This document shows positions 1-4,949 of a stretch of 7,787 bases of DNA, in pieces. The DNA comes from Myxococcota bacterium. Its GTDB lineage: Bacteria; Myxococcota_C; UBA6777. Made by a program: the position numbers and the translations under genes. The notes beneath the pieces are model-generated. The model was not told the DNA's origin and did not search any database. It was given only the letters and a program-made list of their open reading frames with translations. Position 1 is the first letter of the stretch, and every line of letters begins with the position of its first letter. The stretch lies in NCBI GenBank assembly GCA_963169055.1, contig CAUJFU010000031.1, forward strand, positions 1 through 7,787. The letters are read 5' to 3'.

Positions 1-49
1 CTGAACATCGGCCTTTTTCGTATCGGTATGACAGTTCAGTCTCTTTTCT

Positions 50-71
50 TCACCCGATGCCCGTCGGGTGA
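50..71. repeat. Perfect 8-bp hairpin in intergenic DNA
   Basis: The arm TCACCCGA (50-57) is matched exactly by TCGGGTGA (64-71) around a 6-base loop. No T-run follows it in either direction: on the plus strand the next bases are CACGAC, and on the minus strand a purine-rich AAGAAAAGAG follows. It is therefore not a typical Rho-independent terminator. It lies in the 3' flank of the minus-strand gene at 218-979, beyond the palindromic repeat at 120-217. It may be another small palindromic element; no function can be assigned. Confidence 0.5.
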
Positions 72-72
72 C

Positions 73-119
73 ACGACATCTGCCCATGCCAGAGCCCCCC
101 CCGCTGGATGGGCTTTACA
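73..119. repeat. Degenerate unit of the dispersed palindromic repeat (A1)
   Basis: This stretch resembles a shortened version of the repeat units at 3723-3913. It begins with ACGACATCTGCCC (73-85), which matches ACGAAATCTGCCC (3802-3814) at 12 of 13 bases. It continues with an AGCCCCC core and reaches GGGCTTTACATACGA, comparable to GGGCGTTCAAATACGA at the B/C junction. It leads directly into the better-preserved unit at 120-217, so this locus has the same two-unit order as the locus at 3723-3913. The unit is short and diverged, so the assignment is tentative. Confidence 0.4.
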
Positions 120-217
120 TACGATGTGTCCGAGTGTTAGCCCCCTGTGGCTGCCCAACCACACGGCGTTTACAACGGATCGCATCGACCCTTTGTGTAC
201 TTCTCTCGGATATCGTA
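120..217. repeat. Dispersed palindromic repeat, copy A2, with inverted ends
   Basis: The left end (120-134, TACGATGTGTCCGAG) is an inverted match to the right end (205-217, CTCGGATATCGTA) apart from a short indel. The interior carries CCCCCTGTGGCTGC (141-154), identical to the core of the copies at 3767-3780 and 3844-3857. The stretch TTTGTGTAC (192-200) followed by CTCGGATATCGTA (205-217) recurs at 3886-3894 and 3901-3913, so the two loci share more than a GC-rich hairpin. The right end at 217 directly abuts the TAA stop codon (218-220, minus strand) of the neighbouring gene, so the repeat forms the start of that gene's 3' untranslated region. It looks like a small non-autonomous palindromic element; no transposase is visible. 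Confidence 0.7.
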
Positions 218-979
218 TTATGCCGCCCGTAGCACCGCAAACTCCGCTGAGGGCGTCTCTTCCAGTACCGCAAACTCCGCTGATGGCGTCTCTTCCAACA
301 TCACCGCTGTTAAATCCGCGATTGCCGCTGTCTGCTCGCGTTGGATCCCCGACACTGCCGCCAGATGTTCGCGTTCGCTCTCGAACACCGCTCGCAACAG
401 CAGATGTGCCGCTTGTTGGCTGTCCTCCACGCCCTCTTCAAGCATCATCTTTGCCAGTCGTTCCTTGTTCTCTTTTTTCTCCAGCCAAGACACCAAATAA
501 TCATGCGATTTTTCTACCTTTTCCAGCAGCGTCGCAAGGCGCATCCGCAACCACAATCGCTCTTGCGAAACCGACCCGCCTTCTTCGGCTTTCCAAGGCG
601 CAACTTTCCACCCCGACACTTCGCGCAAGATCGCCAGCGCAGACTCTTTCGGACAAACAAACGTCCCCGCCCACGCAAGCCGCAAACACGGATGCACCTT
701 GTGTTTCACCACCTTTTGCTCCAACACCTTGTGCAATGAACTCAACTCGACAGGCGCTTCACCGCTTTGCAACATCTCCTGACGCAAAGCGATCGTCTTG
801 CGCAACGCATACGTCGGGGCTTGCGCATCCTCTGCCAAACGAAGCTTGATCACGCAGCGAAACATATAATCGTACACCAGCTTGTTCAACAATTTGTCCG
901 AAACCTTCGACAACGAGATCATCTCTTCAATCGAATTGTCCTCGCCACGCAAGCGCATCGCCAATCTTGTGACCCACAT
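218..979 (-). CDS. Hypothetical protein, mostly helical, with duplicated C-terminal peptide
   Basis: I do not recognise the family. From the ATG at 979 the product is 253 residues, soluble in appearance, with no signal peptide or membrane segment. It is rich in Leu, Glu, Lys and Ala and probably largely helical, with heptad-like Leu spacing from about residue 140 to 227. A less regular middle part holds two cysteines around a Trp-Ala-Gly stretch (residues 98-109). The last 26 residues are two copies of LEETPSAEFAV followed by LRAA. ATG 979 has a GGAG seven bases upstream (987-990), and the DNA just beyond it is AT-rich, as expected for a leader. A GTG at 1057 also has a good site (AGGGGG at 1065-1070, spacing seven) and would add 26 residues. 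The gene points away from its right neighbour. Its coding status rests on the long open frame, plausible composition and ribosome-site evidence only. Confidence 0.7.
   Translation of the reverse strand: MWVTRLAMRLRGEDNSIEEMISLSKVSDKLLNKLVYDYMFRCVIKLRLAEDAQAPTYALRKTIALRQEMLQSGEAPVELSSLHKVLEQKVVKHKVHPCLRLAWAGTFVCPKESALAILREVSGWKVAPWKAEEGGSVSQERLWLRMRLATLLEKVEKSHDYLVSWLEKKENKERLAKMMLEEGVEDSQQAAHLLLRAVFESEREHLAAVSGIQREQTAAIADLTAVMLEETPSAEFAVLEETPSAEFAVLRAA
232..297 (-). repeat. Tandem 33-bp duplication inside a coding sequence
   Basis: Two adjacent 33-base units (232-264 and 265-297) differ at only two positions. They encode two copies of LEETPSAEFAV near the C-terminus of the hypothetical protein. 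The near identity suggests a recent in-frame duplication by slippage or unequal recombination. The length keeps the reading frame, which supports the frame being translated. Confidence 0.9.
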
Positions 980-986
980 GATTTTG

Positions 987-990
987 CTCC
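987..990 (-). promoter_or_regulatory. Ribosome binding site deciding the start at 979
   Basis: On the minus strand GGAG sits seven bases before ATG 979. It competes with AGGGGG (1065-1070) seven bases before GTG 1057. I prefer the ATG because the codons between the two sites are unusually AT-rich compared with the rest of the gene. Confidence 0.5.
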
Positions 991-1230
991 ATACAGATAT
1001 TTTCTCTACAAAAAATATACAAGATGCCATGATTTCTTTTGTTGCTTCTGTCTTCACTTTAGCGCCCCCTCTTTGCGGAAAGCAAAAAATCACCTCACTT
1101 CCCCTGCGAACTCCTGAAAAGAAAAGAGATTTGCCCTCGATCAACCACCCCCTTGATCTTTCGCCTTTCCTTTTCCTTCCTACGGTGATTAGCTTTTTTG
1201 GGCTGCTGTTCTATGACCCTTCGTGTTGCA

Positions 1231-1236
1231 AAGGGA
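1231..1236 (+). promoter_or_regulatory. Ribosome binding site for the beta-propeller gene
   Basis: AAGGGA lies six bases before ATG 1243. The frame is open further upstream to a TTG at 1198, but that codon has no comparable site, so 1243 is the preferred start. An internal ATG at 1318 sits nearer the hydrophobic signal but also lacks a ribosome site. Confidence 0.65.
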
Positions 1237-1242
1237 CTTTTC

Positions 1243-3585
1243 ATGAGCCAACCGACTTCTTCGGACTCTTCGGTGCTTTGCGTCGCCTCTACTCCATCAC
1301 GGCGCATCCATCGGCGCATGGGTGGAATGCTGCTCTTGCTCGGATTATGGGGACTTTTGTATCTCTTTGGTTCGCCAGGATGCCACATCTGGCACTCTCC
1401 CCCCGATCAACAAAGCTGCGATCCCCTACATGATCCGATCATTGCACAAGATTGGAAACACCTCACCAGCCAACAATACACACAACTGGCCTGCCTCCAA
1501 GTCGCTTGGGGCGATGCCTTCCAACAAGCCGCAGGGGTCTTGGTGCGCGTCGACGCTTCGGGCCAATTACTCGGTCGCGAAGGACAAAGCCAACGCTTTT
1601 CCGCCAAACAGCCGATCCAACTGCCAAGCCAGATCACTGGCGAACAACGGCGCTTTCGCTTATTTGTCTTCACCGCCACCTTCGCCAACCAACAACCGTT
1701 CGAAGAAGTCGAGCAACACTGCAACATCGAGATGGCACGCCCTCTCTATGATTGCCTTTCCCAACAAGAACAAGCCACCTGCTGGTTTTTCTTTGCCTTC
1801 CGACCCGAAGCCAACTTCCCAGCCACCACCCCCTCTCTCAACGGCGATCCCGCCCAAACCTGCAAGATCCTCACACGCCCCCTCCCTTCCGAACCTGAAT
1901 CCACATCTCCCGAAGAATCCACATCTCCCGAAGAGACCACATCTCCCGAAGAGACCGCACCTCCCGAAGAAGCCACACCTCCCGAAGAGACCACACCTCC
2001 CGAAGAGACCACATCTCCCGAAGAGGCGGCTCCTCCTGAAGAACCGAGCCTTCCCGAACCACGGCCTGAACCGCAGCCCGAGCCCAGTTGTGCATCCGAC
2101 CCAAGTATCGGGCAACCTTGTGTTGTTCCACGAAAGCTTGGCGTATGCAGCGAAGGGACATGGACTTGTGTCAAAGAGGTCAAGACCTGTGTTTCTCCCT
2201 ACACACCGACTCCTGAGATCTGTGATCGCCGAGACAACGACTGCGACGGCCAGATCGACGAAGGCTTCTTCCAAGTCCTCCCAAGTACGGGAAACACCAA
2301 CCGCCTCTTTTCTTCCGTAGCCATCGGTCCCAACGGAGATCTGTTTGTCGCTGGAAACTTTTTCGACAACATCCAGATCGGCTCCATCACCCTGCAATCT
2401 TTGGGGGGAGCCGATATCGTGATCGCACGGATCAGCCCCGAAGGAACCGTCCGATGGGCAATCCGCGCAGGCGGCTCAAGCTACGAAAATGTCTCGCGCC
2501 TTGCCGTCGACACCAACGGCCAGATCTACATCCTCGGGATGTTTTATGGCACCACCACCCTCGGAACAACTACATTGCGCGGCAGTGGCAACCAAGGCTT
2601 CTTTTTTGCGAAACTCGACGATCAGGGAAATGTCCTGTGGGCGCGCACCACCAGCGGAACAGGACTGGTGATCGGAAAAGCGCTATCCATCCCATCCCAA
2701 GGGCAGATCCTCGTCGCGGGTGATATCTCTGGTGACGCTTCTTTTGATCAACACAGCCTGAACACGCAAGGCGCAAACAACGGCTTTTTGGTCAGCTACA
2801 ACGCCCAAGGCCAAGCACAATGGGCAAGGCGCTTGAGCAGTCCTGCCTCTCTGTCCGTCAGCGACCTCACCTTCGGAAACAACGCAGCTTTTGTGGTCGG
2901 TGGCTTCAACGATAGCGCGACCTTTGACACACACGCCCTTCAATCCGCAGGAAACGAAGATATCTTCGTCGCCTCTTATAGCCTCAACGGCAACGCACAA
3001 TGGGCTGTTCGTGCAGGAACCGAGCAAAACGAACGCGCCACCACAGCGGTGTTTTCCTCCCAAGGCGAAGTCGTGATCGCAGGTCCCTTCCAACAAAAAC
3101 TGCCACTCGGCACCCACACCTTAAACCACACAGGCCGCGCACTTTTCGTCACAGCCCTTGAACCTTCACGCCATGCCTTCCTTTGGGCCGCAAAGCTCGG
3201 CGATCAAAGTACCCCCGAAGCGAAACGCCTTGGCATCGGCCCCACGGGCGATATCCATCTCACAGGCAGTTTCAACGGCTCGCTCACCGTCGGCCCCTCC
3301 AAACTCAACGGCCTGTTTGAAGCCTCTGCTTTTCTTGCGCGTCTCCAACGCTCCACAAGTCGGTGGTTATGGGGCGTTCAGATCCAACACCAAACCAGCA
3401 GCAGCACAGGCTACGAAAGCGCATACGCCTTGGATATTGCGGTCGATCCGAGCGGACACAACTACTTCGTCGGTTCTTTTAGCGGCACCGCCATCTTTGG
3501 AACAAAGAGCGTCCCCACCCCGCCGATGGTCCAAGGCGCCTACCTCGCCAAAGTCAGCGCAGATGGCTATTGGGCCTGCCCCTGA
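1243..3585 (+). CDS. Exported seven-repeat beta-propeller protein with MopE-type motif
   Basis: The 780-residue product is probably exported and displayed on the cell surface. After a basic n-region (RRIHRR, residues 20-25) comes a hydrophobic stretch (about 27-44) ending GSPGC. Cys47 could be a lipidated cysteine, but the Pro at -2 makes a poor lipobox. Residues about 50-218 form an unrecognised domain with several cysteines. Next is a linker of eight xxPEE hexapeptides (220-267), then a Cys-rich segment with a CDRRDNDCDG motif (327-336) followed by QIDEG, the pattern of the MopE-type putative metal-binding motif. Residues 355-780 hold seven repeats of about 60 residues starting near 355, 417, 477, 538, 597, 657 and 724. 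Each has a 'G-x-hydrophobic-G-x-F' core and most end in a 'G-x-x-x-W-A' strand, as in SBBP-like propeller repeats. Seven repeats fit one closed propeller. No catalytic site is seen; binding or adhesion is an inference. Confidence 0.93.
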   Translation: MSQPTSSDSSVLCVASTPSRRIHRRMGGMLLLLGLWGLLYLFGSPGCHIWHSPPDQQSCDPLHDPIIAQDWKHLTSQQYTQLACLQVAWGDAFQQAAGVLVRVDASGQLLGREGQSQRFSAKQPIQLPSQITGEQRRFRLFVFTATFANQQPFEEVEQHCNIEMARPLYDCLSQQEQATCWFFFAFRPEANFPATTPSLNGDPAQTCKILTRPLPSEPESTSPEESTSPEETTSPEETAPPEEATPPEETTPPEETTSPEEAAPPEEPSLPEPRPEPQPEPSCASDPSIGQPCVVPRKLGVCSEGTWTCVKEVKTCVSPYTPTPEICDRRDNDCDGQIDEGFFQVLPSTGNTNRLFSSVAIGPNGDLFVAGNFFDNIQIGSITLQSLGGADIVIARISPEGTVRWAIRAGGSSYENVSRLAVDTNGQIYILGMFYGTTTLGTTTLRGSGNQGFFFAKLDDQGNVLWARTTSGTGLVIGKALSIPSQGQILVAGDISGDASFDQHSLNTQGANNGFLVSYNAQGQAQWARRLSSPASLSVSDLTFGNNAAFVVGGFNDSATFDTHALQSAGNEDIFVASYSLNGNAQWAVRAGTEQNERATTAVFSSQGEVVIAGPFQQKLPLGTHTLNHTGRALFVTALEPSRHAFLWAAKLGDQSTPEAKRLGIGPTGDIHLTGSFNGSLTVGPSKLNGLFEASAFLARLQRSTSRWLWGVQIQHQTSSSTGYESAYALDIAVDPSGHNYFVGSFSGTAIFGTKSVPTPPMVQGAYLAKVSADGYWACP
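1900..2043 (+). repeat. Eight tandem 18-bp units coding for xxPEE hexapeptides
   Basis: The units start at 1900, 1918, 1936, 1954, 1972, 1990, 2008 and 2026. Most read [AG/T]CC[A]CA[T/C]CTCCCGAAGA[G/A], giving STSPEE, TTSPEE, TAPPEE, ATPPEE, TTPPEE or AAPPEE. The last unit is the most diverged, and the array decays into a Pro/Glu stretch. The linker is acidic and probably extended. The 18-base unit keeps the reading frame, so copy number could vary between strains without destroying the protein. Confidence 0.93.
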
Positions 3586-3614
3586 GCTTCGTCTTGACAA
3601 AAAAGGTTTCGTTC

Positions 3615-3693
3615 AACCCTCACCCCGCCGCTACGCGGCTCCCCTCTCCCTGCGACGCTCGCAAAGCCTCGCTGCAAGGCGAGGGGAAAGATC
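3615..3693. repeat. GC-rich intergenic palindromic repeat downstream of the propeller gene
   Basis: This segment begins about 30 bases after the stop codon of the propeller gene. It contains GCCGC/GCGGC (3627-3631 with 3635-3639, 3-base loop), an outer pair TCCCCTC (3640-3646) with GAGGGGA (3681-3687), and smaller stems between them such as GCGA/TCGC and CCTCGC/GCGAGG. It can therefore fold as a branched hairpin. Its composition resembles the CCCTCACCCC...GAGGGGA-type intergenic repeats found in many bacterial genomes. No T-run follows, so it is not a classical terminator, though it could still protect the 3' end of the mRNA. Confidence 0.65.
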
Positions 3694-3722
3694 TTCTTCC
3701 ATTCGCTTTTTGTACCCCTGCA

Positions 3723-3799
3723 ATAAGAAATCTGCTCGTTGTGTGATCGTAAAAATGTAGGGGCAGCCCCCTGTGGCTGCCCCAGAACAGGGCGTTCAA
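3723..3799. repeat. Dispersed palindromic repeat, copy B
   Basis: This 77-base unit is repeated directly by the next 77 bases (3800-3876) with about seven mismatches. Its core is a perfect hairpin: GGGGCAGCC (3760-3768), a 6-base loop CCCTGT, then GGCTGCCCC (3775-3783). Unlike copy C it lacks the right-hand tail containing TTTGTGTAC and CTCGGATATCGTA; it runs straight into the left end of copy C. Either C inserted into B, or the pair arose by tandem duplication with loss of one tail. Confidence 0.85.
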
Positions 3800-3913
3800 A
3801 TACGAAATCTGCCCGTTGTGTGATCGTAAAAATGTAGGGGCGGCCCCCTGTGGCTGCTCCAGAACAGGGCGTCTACATACTCCTTTTTGTGTACACATCG
3901 CTCGGATATCGTA
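3800..3913. repeat. Dispersed palindromic repeat, copy C, full length with inverted arms
   Basis: This is the most complete copy and forms a long imperfect palindrome. The left arm (3801-3832) begins TACGAAATC and ends in a run of A. The right arm (3884-3913) begins with a run of T and ends CTCGGATATCGTA, its approximate reverse complement. Inside these, ATGTAG (3832-3837) pairs with CTACAT (3873-3878). At the centre GGGGCGGCC (3837-3845) faces GGCTGCTCC (3852-3860), where both differences from copy B leave G-U pairs in plus-strand RNA. The element ends 63 bases before the start of the PEGA-like gene, so it is either in that gene's leader or between its promoter and the upstream gene. Confidence 0.82.
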
Positions 3914-3960
3914 CAAGCCCCACGATATCAAACCCAAACACACGAGTCCAACCCGAAATA

Positions 3961-3967
3961 AAAAGGA
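3961..3967 (+). promoter_or_regulatory. Ribosome binding site for the PEGA-like gene
   Basis: AAAAGGA lies nine bases before ATG 3977. That ATG places a well-formed signal peptide at the N-terminus, which agrees with the choice of start. Confidence 0.7.
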
Positions 3968-3976
3968 CACTCACCC

Positions 3977-4948
3977 ATGTTCACCCGCAAACACTCTTTT
4001 TGGTGGAGCTTTTTGGGCCTAGGATACTTTTTCTTGGCTTTTTCTTCGATGGCTTTTGCTCGACCGCTTCCCAAAGATCCGCTGCTTCGGCGTTATCTGC
4101 ATGCAGTTCAATTGTACTACAAAAACCAAAGTAGTGATTCCCGCGCTTTATTCTTCTCTGTTCGGCAATCTCTCCAACAATCTCCTTCTTTAGAAAAGGA
4201 CACTTCTGCTTTCCCTCTTTACCGACTTTTGCGCCTTGATGTGGATCACTTTATTGCTCGCATCGACTGGGAAAGCAAAGCCTACGTCAACGCTTGCCAG
4301 CAACTTGGCCGGCTGCTTGGGCAGATCAACGCCTTCCCTCCGCAACGATGGCTCGAACTACGACGCATTCCTGCACAATCTTGGGAAAGAGACGGCCTTG
4401 AAGCTGGACTGATTGAACGCCTTGATGCGGCCAGTCGCACCTATCACGAAGAATGTCCAAAGATCCCGACCCGCCTACATTTCCAGATCATTCCCCCTCA
4501 CGCCGTCGTGCATCTGCGCGATCAAAGCGGACGCTGGCAAAGACTACGCACCCAACAAGCCGAAGTACGCGGGCGGATCATCGTCATCCGCACACGCGCT
4601 CAAGGCCATCAAAGCGATCTGCGCACCCTTACTATCACCCCGGGCGTGCGTCAGTTTGTCTCCATTCAACTCCGAAAAAGAGACGGCAAAACAGAACCCA
4701 AAGACGATCCAACACCGACCGACGACCCCACCAAGCGCCCTGCCGATCCCACCACACAACAACTCACCCAACGAACCAAACCTCCCACCAAGCCCCAAGC
4801 CATCTACCAACAATGGTGGTTTTGGACCGCCATCGGCGTCGCCGTCGTCACTGCCGCCGTGACGACCTCCGTCGCCGTCGTCCTCAGCCAACCCAACGAG
4901 CAATTGCGCGGCAAAAACGACACTCCCTTCCGCCTCTGGGATCGCTGA
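3977..4948 (+). CDS. Exported PEGA-like protein with C-terminal membrane segment
   Basis: The 323-residue product has a typical signal peptide: a basic start, a hydrophobic core, and AFA before Arg29 as the likely cleavage site. Residues about 30-160 are helical and unrecognised, possibly TPR-like. Residues about 166-233 read as a PEGA-like beta domain: 'F-x-I-x-P-x-x-A-x-V-x-L', then a Gly-Arg-x-x-V-x-x strand, 'A-x-G-H' and a final 'V-S-I-x-L' strand. A Thr/Pro/Lys/Asp-rich linker follows (235-276). The segment 280-304 starts WWFWTAIG and should cross the inner membrane, leaving a short charged tail (305-323). This order of a PEGA-like domain, a low-complexity linker and a WWFW-type segment is familiar from proteins of Myxococcota. 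No enzyme motif is visible; a structural or scaffolding role in the envelope is an inference. The stop codon is one base from that of the convergent phosphatase gene. Confidence 0.9.
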   Translation: MFTRKHSFWWSFLGLGYFFLAFSSMAFARPLPKDPLLRRYLHAVQLYYKNQSSDSRALFFSVRQSLQQSPSLEKDTSAFPLYRLLRLDVDHFIARIDWESKAYVNACQQLGRLLGQINAFPPQRWLELRRIPAQSWERDGLEAGLIERLDAASRTYHEECPKIPTRLHFQIIPPHAVVHLRDQSGRWQRLRTQQAEVRGRIIVIRTRAQGHQSDLRTLTITPGVRQFVSIQLRKRDGKTEPKDDPTPTDDPTKRPADPTTQQLTQRTKPPTKPQAIYQQWWFWTAIGVAVVTAAVTTSVAVVLSQPNEQLRGKNDTPFRLWDR

Positions 4949-4949
4949 G

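Larger units (their letters stand above)
980..1242. promoter_or_regulatory. Divergent intergenic region, presumed two promoters
   Basis: This region lies between two genes transcribed outward, so it should hold both promoters. The part near the minus-strand gene (about 990-1050) is clearly AT-rich. The part at 1150-1183 is a pyrimidine tract on the plus strand. I could not identify a convincing -35/-10 pair on either strand, nor an operator palindrome. If the minus-strand gene starts at GTG 1057 instead, the region shrinks to 1058-1242. Confidence 0.45.
3586..3976. other. Gene-free spacer filled with palindromic repeats
   Basis: No convincing gene lies between the beta-propeller gene and the PEGA-like gene. 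Short open frames here fall on the repeats and have no ribosome sites. From left to right it holds a GC-rich palindromic repeat (3615-3693), two tandem units of the dispersed palindromic family (3723-3913), and a leader with the ribosome site for the next gene. The promoter of the PEGA-like gene must be here or upstream, but I could not pick out a clear -35/-10 pair. Confidence 0.8.

Noticed and set aside
50-71. Hairpin considered as a Rho-independent terminator for the 218-979 gene
   Set aside because: The stem is perfect, but a purine-rich run rather than a T-run follows it on the minus strand, and it lies about 150 bases past the stop codon.
28-849. Plus-strand open frame of 273 codons opposite the minus-strand gene
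   Set aside because: Its translation is low-complexity, rich in Pro, Ser, Thr and Ala, with no domain and no ribosome site at the start. It is better explained as the antisense shadow of the 218-979 gene.
882-1433. Plus-strand open frame of 183 codons across the divergent region
   Set aside because: It overlaps the start regions of both better-supported genes, lacks a ribosome site, and has no recognisable fold or signal.
1660-2397. Minus-strand open frames across the Pro/Glu linker, with regular Gly/Cys/Phe-Gly-Arg repeats
   Set aside because: The repeats are the antisense translation of the 18-bp array; the plus-strand frame has the signal peptide, the MopE-type motif and the propeller repeats.
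3594-3622. TTGACA just after the propeller gene, considered as a -35 box
   Set aside because: No -10 hexamer stands at a suitable distance, and the GC-rich palindromic repeat follows directly.
3723-3913. Direct repeats considered as a CRISPR array
   Set aside because: There are only two units, nearly identical along their whole length with no unique spacers, and no cas genes are present in the window.
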